Below are positions 1 through 9,500 of a DNA stretch of 64,000 nucleotides, one piece after another. The stretch spans positions 325,956,581-326,020,580 of the forward strand of contig NC_058518.1 in NCBI RefSeq assembly GCF_904849725.1, read 5' to 3'. Position 1 is the first letter of the stretch, and the number at the start of each line of letters is the position of its first letter. The notes beneath the pieces are model-generated. The model did no database searches. It saw nothing but the letters and a program-made list of their open reading frames with translations, and was not told the DNA's origin. The position numbers and the translations under genes were made by a program. The stretch is from Hordeum vulgare subsp. vulgare (lineage: Eukaryota > Streptophyta > Magnoliopsida > Poales > Poaceae).

Positions 1-1820
1 TCAATGGCAAGGCAGAACCCCGGGGGAAGCCTGTCATCCGTACTGGTGCTGAAGTATTTGATATGGTCAAAGATTGAAAAGTAATCCTTGGAAAGGGTCC
101 TGACAGCCAACCTGTTCCTAACGGCCCTGATAAGCGCGTACCCATGTGGAAGAAAAAATCTATATTTTGGGAGCTACCCTACTGGGAAGTCCATGAGGTC
201 CGCTCGGCAATCGACGTGATGCACCTGACGAAGAATGTGTGCGTGAATATTCTAGGCTTCCTGGGCTTGTATGGGAAGTCAAAAGATACACCGGAAGCAC
301 GGGAGGACCAGGAACGTCATAAAGGAAGAGATGGCATGCATCCAGGGCAGTTTCAAGGGCGTGCCAGCTACGCTCTTACTAAGGAAGAGAAGGAAATCTT
401 CTTTGAAGTCCTTTTTAGTATCAAGGTCCCGACTGGCTTCGCGTCGAATATAAAGGGAATCGTAAATATGAAAGACAAAAAATTCCAAAACCTAAAGTCT
501 CATGACTGCCACGTGCTTATGACGCAATTGCTTCCGGTTGCATTGAGGGGAATTCTACCGGAAAATGTTCGCCTGGCAATTGTGAAGGTATGTGCATTCC
601 TCAATGCAATTTCTCAGAAGGTAATCGATCGAGAAAGTCTATCAGGGTTACAGATTGATGTGGTCCAATGTCTGGTCAGCTTTGAGTTGTTGTTCCCACC
701 ATCCTTCTTCAATATAATGAAACACCTCCTAGTTCACCTAGTCGAAGAGATTAGAATTCTCGGTCCTGTGTTTCTACACAATATGTTCCCCTTCGAGAGG
801 TTCATGGGAGTCTTAAAGAAATATGTTCGTAACCGTGCTAGGCCAGAAGGAAGCATCTCCAAGGGCTATGGAACAGAGGAGGTCATTGAGTTTTGTGTGG
901 ACTTTCTTCCTGACCTTAAGCCGATTGGTGTTCCTGAATCTCGGTATGAGGGTAGGCTGACAGGAAAAGGCACACTAGGAAGGAAAGCAGAAGTATGTAT
1001 GGACGGGCATTCTTTCTCTCAAGCACACTACACAGTTCTACACAATTCCATCCTGGTGGCTCCGTATATCGTGAGACACAAGAATATTCTACGCTCCGAA
1101 AACCCGGGGAAGGCTGACTCTTGGATTAAAGGGGAACACGAGAAGACTTTCGGCGGCAGTTGGTTGCAGACACATCTCATGAATGACGACACCGTTGGAG
1201 ATGAGCTGTACTATTTGGCCATGCCACCATCTTCGACTATATGTACTTTCCAAGGGTATGAGATAAATGGGAATACATTTTACACGGTTGCCCAAGATAA
1301 AAAGAGCACCAACCAAAATAGTGGTGTCCGCTTTGATGCAACATACGAGAATGGGCACTGTTTGGAAACATATTACGGGTACATAGAGGAGATATGGGAA
1401 CTTGACTATGGACCTACTTTTAAGATCCCTCTATTTCGGTGCAAATGGGTGAAGCTGACAGGAGGCGGCGTAGTTGTAGACCAAAAGTACGACATGACAA
1501 CAGTGGATCTCAACAATCTTGCGTACATGGACGAACCATTTGTCCTAGCCAATGATGTCGCTCAGGTTTTCTATGTGAAGGACATGTCTACATTAACGAG
1601 AAAAAGAAATCAGCAAAAGAAGATATCGTCCGATGAGCCAAAACGCCACATAGTTCTTTCAGGGAAAAGAAACATCGTGGGAGTAGATGATAAGACAGAC
1701 ATGTCAGAAGATTATAATAAGTTTCATGAAATTCCTCCCTTCAAAGTGAAAACTAACCCAAGCATCCTACTGAATGATGAAGATTCTCCAAGGCTACGAC
1801 CCAGAAGAAAACAGAAATAA
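1..1820 (+). pseudogene. TNP2-type CACTA transposase, C-terminal half, with an in-frame stop
   Basis: TNP2 is the CACTA transposase that cuts the element ends. The reading frame enters the window open, hits TGA at 75-77 and continues open from ATG 144 to the stop ending at 1820 (558 codons). Residues counted from 144: the stretch IFWELPYW...IDVMHLTKN (about 8-31) is the TNP2 junction motif, about 117-256 resembles DUF4218 (LKSHDCHVLM, PPSFFNIMKHLLVHL, FERFMGVLKKYVRN) and about 370-445 resembles DUF4216. The C-terminus is basic (RPRRKQK). The N-terminal transposase-associated and catalytic parts lie before the window. The TGA sits where relatives read through, so this is probably a point-mutation pseudogene; an intron across it is possible but no splice sites are obvious. 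The 335-bp tandem array follows directly. Confidence 0.88.
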
Positions 1821-1920
1821 TAGATAGGAATATTGGTGCAATAATGTAATAATGTATTAAACCTTTTATGTAATGCATGTATGGAATGTACTAAATTTCA
1901 AACACTTTTCATTTTCATAG

Positions 1921-3870
1921 TATCCATGTAAGAGATGAGTTATCGTTCGAAACCCTGATACTTCGAGAGAGATTGTCCGTTTTGTACACGAAGTGCATCC
2001 AGTTTTTGTCGTAACCCTATCAACTTTTTAACACATGCTATGTGGGTGAAATGATGATAGCATGCCAAATTTCAACATTTTCAGAGTTCATTTGTAGTGC
2101 TTTTCAATTTCAGGGTCAACTAGCTCAAAAAAATAAGTAAATGCACAAAATATACCAAATGAAGTCAGAAATTGTTGAATTTTTGTGATGTGCCTTTGAA
2201 TGGTGCATTTTGCACACACAAAAAGTATGGAGTTCAAATAAGTTCAAAAAAATGAAATCCCTTTGTAAGAGATGAGTTCTCATTCGAAACCCTGATACTT
2301 CGAGAGAGATTGTCCGTTTTGTACACGAAGTGCATCCATTTTTTGTCGTAGCCCTCTCAACTTTTTAACACATGTTATGTGGGTGAAATGATGATAGCAT
2401 GCCAAATTTCAACATTTTCAGAGTTCATTTGTAGTGCTTTTCAATTTCAGGGTGAACTAGCTCAAAAAAAATAAGTAAATGCACGAAATATACCAAATGA
2501 AGTCAGAAATTGTTGAAATTCTGTGATGTGCCTTTGAATGGTGAATTTTGCACACACAAAAAGTATGGAGTTCAAATAAGTTCAAAAAAATGAAATCCCT
2601 TTGTAAGAGATGAGTTCTCGTTCGAAACCCTCATACTTCGAGAGAGATTGTCCGCTTTGTACACGAAGTGCATCCAGTTTTTGTCGTAGCCCTCTCAACA
2701 TTTTAACACATGCTATGTGGGTGAAATGATGATAGCATGCCAAATTTCAACATTTTCAGAGTTCATTTGTAGTGCTTTTCAATTTCAGGGTGAACTAGCT
2801 AAAAAAAAAGTAAATGCACGAAATATACCAAATGAAGTCAGAAACTGTTGAAATTTTGTGATATGCCTTTGAATGGTGCATTTTGCACACACAAAAAGTA
2901 TGGAGTTCAAATAAGTTAAAAAAATGAAATCCCTTTGTAAGAGATGAGTTCTCGTTCGGAACCCTGATACTTCGAGAGAGATTGTCCGTTTTGTACACGA
3001 AGTGCATCCAATTTTTGTCGTAGCCCTCTCCACTTTTTAACACATGCTATGTGGGTGAAATGATGATAGCATGCCAAATTTCAACATTTTCAGAGTTCAT
3101 TTGTAGTGCTTTTCAATTTCAGGGTGAACTAGCTCAAAAAAAAGTAAATGCACGAAATATACCAAATGAAGTCAGAAATTGTTGAAATTTTGTGATGTGC
3201 CTTTGAATGGTGCATTTTGCACACACAAAAAGTATGGAGTTCAAATAAGTTAAAAAAAAGAAATCCCTTTGTAAGAGATGAGTTCTCGTTCGGAACCCTG
3301 ATACTTCGAGAGAGATTGTCTGTTTTGTACACGAAGTGCATCCAGTTTTTGTCGTAGCCCTCTCAACTTTTTAACACATGCTATATGGGTGAAATTATGA
3401 TAGCATGCCAACTTTCAACATTTTCAGAGTTCATTTGTAGTGCTTTTCAATTTCAGGGTGAACTAGCTCAAAAAAAATAAGTAAATGCAGGAAATATACC
3501 AAATGAAGTCAGAAATTGTTGAAATTTTGTGATGTGCCTTTGAATGGTGCATTTTGCACACACAAAAAGTATGGTGTTCAAATAAGTTCAAAAAAATGAA
3601 ATCCCTTTGTAAGAGATGATTTCTCGTTCGAAACCCTGATACTTCGAGAGAGATTGTCCGTTTTGTACACGAAGTGCATCCAGTTTTTGTCGTAGCCCTC
3701 TCAACTTTTTAACACATGATATGTGGGTGAAATGATGATAGCATGCCAAATTTTAACATTTTCAGAGTTCATTTGTAGTGCTTTTCAATTTCAGGGTCAA
3801 CTAGCTCAAAAAAATAAGTAAATGCACGAAATATACCAAATGAAGTCAGAAATTGTTGAACACACAAAAA
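1921..3870. repeat. Tandem array of about 335-bp units, about 5.8 copies
   Basis: The anchor GTAAGAGATGAG occurs at 1928, 2265, 2603, 2937, 3271 and 3609, giving spacings of 334-338 bp. Units are nearly identical, differing mainly in A-run lengths and single bases, which suggests recent amplification or homogenisation. Each unit includes TTGTACACGAAGTGCATCC, CATTTTCAGAGTTCATTTG and GGTGCATTTTGCACACAC. The array starts about 100 bp after the TNP2 stop and ends about 95 bp before the stop of the minus-strand gene, so it separates two convergent genes. Short minus-strand frames inside it are repeat artefacts. Confidence 0.95.
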
Positions 3871-3965
3871 GTTCATCATCACATTAAAGCCAAAGAACAG
3901 TAGTGATCAAATGTTATTATTGCAAAAAATAAATACATAAAGTTCTCTCATAAAACAACATACAA

Positions 3966-4460
3966 CTATGTAAAACATTTAAATGCAACAACAAACGCGA
4001 TCAAAATCGCAACTAAGGTAACAATTGACCCAACAGCATAATGATACCAAGCCTCTTTATCAATGGCATATTTTCTAATATTCCTAATCTTCAAGCGCAT
4101 TTCATCCATCTTCAAGCGCATTGCATCCATCTTCAACCGCATTGCATCGATCTTCATCTTGCGATCATCGATGACATCGGCGACATGCAACTCCAGTTCC
4201 ATATTCTTATCCTCAATTATTTTCAATTTTTTCTTCAAGTATTTTTTTTCTTTTTCAACCAAATTTAACTTCTCGACAAGAATTTTTATGTGGGTTGGAA
4301 TTTCCGGTTCACATACCTCCTAGATTAAAAAAATATATGTCACATTGGTCGTCATAATTGTCATAAACACTAAATAAAACAAATAGTTATAAAAGATAAT
4401 ATATACCACATCCGAATCATAGACAGGACGAGGTACGACGGAGGCGGATACCAAAACCAT
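3966..4460 (-). CDS. Small coiled-coil protein with C-terminal membrane anchor (spliced, hypothetical)
   Basis: I read two exons on the minus strand. Exon 1 is 4460-4407 (ATG, 18 codons) with donor GTATAT. Exon 2 is 4319-3966 after acceptor TCTAG. They join in phase 0 to give a 135-residue product with no stop. The middle is a charged coiled coil (EKEKKYLKKKLKIIEDKN, then heptads MRLKMDA, MRLKMDA, MRLKMDE, MRLKIRN encoded by 21-bp DNA repeats). The last 25 or so residues are one hydrophobic segment (VGSIVTLVAILIAFVVAFK), as in tail-anchored membrane proteins. It converges on TNP2 and diverges from the Ulp1-type gene. A TATA-like box lies at 4789-4798 on this strand. The function is unknown to me; I know of no transposition role for it. 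An extra 5' exon is possible. Confidence 0.6.
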
Positions 4461-4788
4461 CGCACTATATAATAACAAAAAATAATGAAAGTGAGTAATT
4501 TATACAAGTATGTATCTAAATCATACAAGTAAGATTTTTTTGATTTTAAAAAGAAGATAAGAACAAGAGGCTCACCACGGTGGTGCTCGCAGTTGGTGCA
4601 CGGCCAAACCTAGACAAATATTAAGGAAAATGGAGCTTGGAGGTCGAGCTTGGAGAGGAGAAAGCTTAAGTAGAGTGGCTCGGGCATTTCATCGAACACG
4701 TCATGTGCATGAACTAGAGTGGCAAGAGCATGGCATGGTCACACTTCAACAACCAAAAAACAGGGGATATGGTGGGCAGGGGCGAGGG

Positions 4789-5100
4789 TTTATATAGGCA
4801 ACAATTTAGTCCCGGTTCTTGCCACGCCCCGGGACTAAAGGCCCCTGCTTCCCGCCTTCTGGTTTGCCGAAAAAGGGCCTTTAGTCCCGGGGCGTGGCTC
4901 CACCCGGGACTAAAGACCCCCTTTAGTCCCGGTTCTTGCCACGCCCCGGGACTAAAGACCCCTGCTTCCCGCCTTTTGGTCTGCCCGAAAAAGGGCCTTT
5001 AGTCCCGGGTCGTGGCTCCACCCGGGACTAAAGGGGTCTTTAGTCCCGGATCGAGCCCCGAACCGGGACTAAAGATCCACCTGTATAAGCGGGAGTTAGA
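4789..5100. promoter_or_regulatory. Putative divergent promoter region of CACTA-1
   Basis: On the minus strand CCTATATAAA (4798-4789) lies about 330 bp upstream of the minus-strand gene's ATG. On the plus strand TGTATAAGCG (5082-5091) faces the Ulp1-type gene. Between them are five TTTAGTCCC / GGGACTAAA inverted pairs, so the region looks like a two-way promoter over the element's own repeat motif. In En/Spm-like elements subterminal repeats bind the element's DNA-binding protein, so the repeats could also be regulatory sites. That is inference: no transcript data are available, and the long interval to the downstream ATG implies a spliced leader. Confidence 0.45.
4805..5075. repeat. 117-bp tandem repeat of TTTAGTCCCGG palindromes
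   Basis: TTTAGTCCCGG starts at 4805, 4922 and 5039 (117-bp period; two full units and a partial third). Within each unit the motif is paired with CCGGGACTAAAG, giving hairpins with 15-20 bp loops such as TTCTTGCCACGCC. The same motif marks the element's right terminus. Confidence 0.9.
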
Positions 5101-5384
5101 AAATTTCGAACCCAAATCATCCATTTCTCTTCTTCTTCGTCTCGTTCTCCTACCCGGCGCGGCAAGCGACGAACTCGATGACGCCGTCAGGCTGCCCGCC
5201 GTCCTGCTCGCCGCCGCCTGCCGTCCTCCTCGCCGTCGCCGTCGTCCTGCTCTCCGCCGCCGTCGTCCTGCTCTCCGCCGCCGTCCTCCTCGCTGCGCGC
5301 CGCCGTCCTCCTCGCCGCGCGCCGTCGACACCTCCGGCCGGTAAGCCCCACGCCCCCTCCTCCCCAACACTCTGGCCAGCACAA
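5101..5384 (+). other. GC-rich leader between promoter and GA tract
   Basis: This segment starts with TTCTCTTCTTCTTCG-type pyrimidine sequence typical of a 5' leader and then has CCGCCGCCGTCCTCC-type low-complexity sequence. Short frames in it are proline/arginine-rich with no recognisable domain. The CCGGTAAGCC at 5337-5346 could be a splice donor for a leader intron running to the acceptor before 6371. I read it as an untranslated leader, not as a gene. Confidence 0.4.
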
Positions 5385-5975
5385 GCAAAGAAGAAAAAGG
5401 AGAAGAAAGGAAGAAAAGGAGAAGAAAGGAAGAAAAAAGAGAAGAAAAGAAGAAAAAGGAGAAGAAAGGAAGAAAAAGGAGAAGAAAAGAAGAAAAAGGA
5501 GAAGAAAGTAAGAAAAGGAGAAGAAAAGAAGAAAAAGGAGAAGAAAGGAAGAAAAAGGAGAAGAAAGGAAGAAAAATAGAAGAAAGGAAGAAAAAGGAGA
5601 AGAAAGGAAAAAAAGGAGAAGAAAAGAAGAAAAAGGAGAAGAAAGGAAGAAAAAGGAGAAGAAAGGAAGAAAAAGGAGAAGAAAGGAAGAAAAAGGGAAG
5701 GAGAAGAAAAGAAGAAAAAGGAGAAGAAAAGAAGAAAAAGGAGAAGAAAAGAAGAAAAAGGGAAGAAAGGAAGAAAAAGGAGAAGAAAGGAAGAAAAAGG
5801 AGAATAAGAAGAGGAGGAGAAGAAAAGAAGAAAAAGGAGAATAAGAAGAGGAGGAGAGGAGAAGAAGAGGAAAAATAGAAGAAAAGGAGAGGAGAAGTAG
5901 TAGAAGAAGAGGAGAAGTAGAAGTAGAAGAAGAAGTAGAAGAAGAGGAGAAATAGAAGAAGAGGAAAAATTAGTT
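5385..5975. repeat. Purine tract (GAAGAAAGGAAGAAAAAG)n
   Basis: About 590 bases of almost pure purine on the plus strand, with an irregular 15-20 bp period (units such as GAGAAGAAAGGAAGAAAAAG). It probably lies in a leader intron of the Ulp1-type gene. The long minus-strand frame here (Ser/Phe/Leu only) is a composition artefact. Confidence 0.93.
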
Positions 5976-6204
5976 TAGGGTTACAAGAAGAAGAAATATT
6001 TTTTTTTGTCATTTAATTTTGCTATTGTATAGTGTATATGCTTAAGTGTTAATAGTGTTTCTTTGATTATTGCTTAATTTTGCTATTGTATATGCTTAAG
6101 TGTTAATAGTTTAATTTTTCTATTGTATATGCTTAAGTGTTAATAGTTTATTTTTAGCAAGAAAATTAATAGAACTAGTTTAATTTTGCTATTGTATATG
6201 CTTA

Positions 6205-6330
6205 AGTGTCCGGGACTGGGCTCCGCCCGGCTGGTATTTTAGAGTTTAGGTTCTAGCCAAGACCCGGGACTAAAGGTCCTCCTATATAAAACGAGCCTTC
6301 GAAGTTTCCAACCCCTCTTATATAGTTTGT
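6205..6330 (+). promoter_or_regulatory. Second TATA-containing promoter-like segment before the Ulp1-type gene
   Basis: GTCCGGGACTGGGC near 6208 and ACCCGGGACTAAAGG near 6263 repeat the element's regulatory motif. They are followed by CCTATATAAAACG (TATATAAA at 6283-6290), 81 bp before the first ATG (6371). The arrangement (motif, TATA, CT-rich leader) copies that at 4805-5100. Preceding AT-rich sequence (6000-6200) has repeated TATTGTATATGCTTAAGTG. Confidence 0.45.
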
Positions 6331-8314
6331 TAGTTTATTAGTTAATCAAATGTCCGTTTTTTGCAGAACTATGGATCCACATATCAGGAACTTTGAAGAG
6401 GAAGAACTTCTCGAAGATATAATCAAAGACGGCCCCGACGTTGAACCAGCTGAATCTCCGATGTCATTTCTAAACAACTCCGGATATGGAATGGAGGTCG
6501 AGCGACACGAAGATGAAGCCGATGGGGCAGGAGATAGGTCCAATGACGGAGAAGGTGATAACTCCACTGATGGAGAAGCCGGTGGAGAAGCCGGTGAAGA
6601 AATAATAAAGTCTGGCGAGGTATACATATGAAGTTCGACAATCACTTGTAATATGTGAAAAATATTGGAGATAGCTCTATATTGTATACATATACATTCA
6701 TTTGACGAATGTTTCTCCCTCTTAGGCCTCCACATCGAGCAAATCTATGAAACGAGGCCCGACTAGAAAGTTGGATGCACGGACGCATTACACCTTTGAG
6801 GTGATAATGCCTACGGGGAACCGAAGCTTCCTAAGAATGTTGCTGACACATTCAAGAAGCAATGCGGAGTTCTCGTTAGGGATCACGTCCCGATCAGCGT
6901 TCGGGAGTGGAACAAGCGCAAAGGGGCAGCCGATAGTGACTATGTCGCCGAAAGGTACAAAGATAATCTTTGGAATGATCTCATGTCACATTTCAACCTG
7001 CCAGAATGTGAGAATGAAGACGCCGCAGACAAACTGAGGGCCAAAGTCAAGCAGTGGACTCTAAAGAAGATGGCCGAACTGTTCTGTAGCTGGAAGAAGA
7101 AGCTATGGAAAAACTATCTGAAGACAAAGAAAGTGCGAGTATTCGAGGGGTATCTAGCCAAGCAGGCGAATCACTGGAAGGAATTTCAAGAGTACAAGGA
7201 GTCAGAAGATACCCAGGCATTATCAGAAAAGAACAAGATAAATGCCGACAAGAAGAAATATCACCACAAGCTGGGGCCAGGGGGCTATGAGACTGCCATC
7301 CCAAAGTGGGAAAAGAAAGAGCAAGATCTGATAGATAAAGGCATCGTACCTGAACCACTCCGTGATGAGCGGGAATTGAGAGCAAGAAATTGGTTCCTTG
7401 CGCATGGTGGGTCGTACGACGAAACAACAGGGGACCTCATCTGCAATGACAATCTTAGGATACCAAGGGAGAATTGGAAAAGGACAGTGAAAGAAATTAA
7501 GGAGGGACAAAGAAAGTTCACTGCAGATAGAGATAAAGATTTGCTCACACTGGTCCTCGGCAATGACAAACATGGAGGACGAACGCGAGGCTTCGGTCCA
7601 TCTTACCCGTGGTGGCTTGGGTTTTCTAGAGACCAAGACACTTACAGAAGCCGAGAGAGAGCAACGAAGCGGCAGCATGATGAAGAGAATGACACGTTCA
7701 ACCAGTTGCTTGCCAGGATTAACGAGCAACAGAAGCAGATTGATGAGCTTAGAGGAGTACCGCGCCAGGAAGATCCTGCACTTGATATTACCGGCGCCCC
7801 ATCTAAGCGGAAAAGCAGCATGGCTGAATCTGAGGCCCCACCTGACGATGAACGAAGAATGATAGAGGGCGGTCCCGGCTACCCCGTGGATGGAATCAAG
7901 GAGTCAACATCATGTGAACTCCATCAGAAATTCAAGAACATATCCATGAAGGTGGCCGTCGGACAAGCTTTACCTTCTGGCCCTCATGCACGCTGGCATG
8001 GCCGTGAGATTCCAGCTGGCTTTGCTAAAGTCGGGGTGGATGAAATCATGATGGGGTTTAATGATATGGAGCTCGACATAGCTGGACCCGAAGATGAGAG
8101 GACACTCGGAGAAGTACTGGGTGGAGTCATCCTATGGGACAAGAACTACATCAAGCTTCCTGGCTCGGCCCCAAGGACAACACCGCCTCCGAGTCGTTGC
8201 AGGTCACCTACACCTCCATTACCTCCAAGCCCTCCACATGACGTCGGCCAGCACAACACGAGTCCATCTCGATCACCGCCGACGGACTTGGGCCGTCTGT
8301 CTCCGCCGCCACCC

Positions 8315-8914
8315 GCTCCGGATACAAAGCCTGAGCCTGCCACGGATACAAAGCGGGAGCGTGCCACCAAGAACGCTCCGCCGCCGCCCGCTCCGGATTC
8401 AAAGCCTGAGCCTGCCACGGATACAAAGCGGGAGCGTGCCACCAAGAACGCTCCGCCGCCGCCCGCTCTGGATTCAAAGCCTGAGCCTGCCACGGATACA
8501 AAGCGGGAGCGTGCCACCAAGAACGCTCCGCCACGGCCCGCTCCGGATACAAAGCCTGAGCCTGCCATGGATACAAAGCGGGAGCGTGCCACCAAGAACG
8601 CTCCGCCGTCGCCCGCTCCGGATACAAAGCCTGAGCCTGCCATGGATACAAAGAGGGAGCGTGCCACCAAGAACGCTCCGCCGCCGCCCGCTCCGGATAC
8701 AAAGCCTGAGCCTGCCATGGATACAAAGCGGGAGCGTGCCACCAAGAACGCTCCGCCGCCGCCCGCTCCGTATACAAAGCCTTAGCCTGCCACGGATACA
8801 AAGCGGGAGCGTGCCACCAAGAACGCTCCGCCGCCGCCTGCTCCGGATACAAAGCCTGAGCCTGCCACAGATACAAAGCGGGAGCGTGCCGCCAAGAACG
8901 CTCCGCCGACGATT
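8315..8914 (+). repeat. 75-bp coding minisatellite, 8 copies (25-residue Pro/Lys/Glu repeat)
   Basis: Units begin GCTCCGGATACAAAGCC at 8315 and then every 75 bp to 8840. Each encodes APDTKPEPATDTKRERATKNAPPPP-like residues, a low-complexity linker rich in Pro, Lys and Glu. Copies differ by a few bases. The seventh carries GAG to TAG (8783-8785). The period is a multiple of three, so copy-number change keeps the frame. Confidence 0.95.
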
Positions 8915-9211
8915 CCTAAGCCACAGAGCACCCCAAAGCGCAAACGGTCGCCCCTCCCAAAGGTATGTCATGCTAATCTTCCTATCGGACCTTATGATCG
9001 TACCCCCGAGGAAAACGCCAGGATAACAAAGGAACATCATGATGCGCAGATGAAAAAGAAGGAACCCGAGCCCCGCCCGGAATACACCTAGAAGCAAATA
9101 GCATTTGCAAAATACTTTACGACCCTTCCATCACAATATGACTTACACCATAAGCCTGATGACTATACACGCACATTGCAGAAGGAAGTGAAAAAGAGCA
9201 GATCACGTGCA

Positions 9212-9500
9212 AGCCCTCCACATGACGTCGGCCAGCACAACACGAGTCCATCTCGATCACCGCCGCCGGACTTGGGTCGTCCGTCTCCGCCGCCGCCCGC
9301 TCCGGATACTAAGCGGGAGCGTGCCACCAAGAACGCTCCGCCGACGATTCCTAAGCCACAGAGCACCCCAAAGCGCAAACGGTCGCCCCTCCCAAAGGTA
9401 CATCATGCTAATCTTCCTATCAGACCTTATGACTTACACCATAAGCCTGATGACTATACATGCACATTGCAGAAGGAAGTGAAAAAGAGCAGATCACGTG
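9212..9500 (+). repeat. Internal duplication within the CACTA-1 ORF
   Basis: The segment from CCTCCACATGACGTCGG (about 9213) repeats sequence from about 8228-8310 joined to about 8890-8990, and GCCTGATGACTATAC...AAAAAGAGCAGATCACGTGCAAG (about 9435-9505) repeats about 9155-9213. It is a second, shortened copy of the repeat-linker region, created by unequal recombination or slippage. It adds sequence between linker and protease domain. Confidence 0.75.

Noticed and set aside
4999..6012. 337-codon minus-strand frame, Ser/Phe/Leu-rich
   Set aside because: It is the complement of the purine tract; composition alone explains the lack of stops.
8146..9097. Long antisense frames over the 75-bp repeats
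   Set aside because: Periodic shadows of the sense repeat. The 75-bp period keeps all frames open without any domain.
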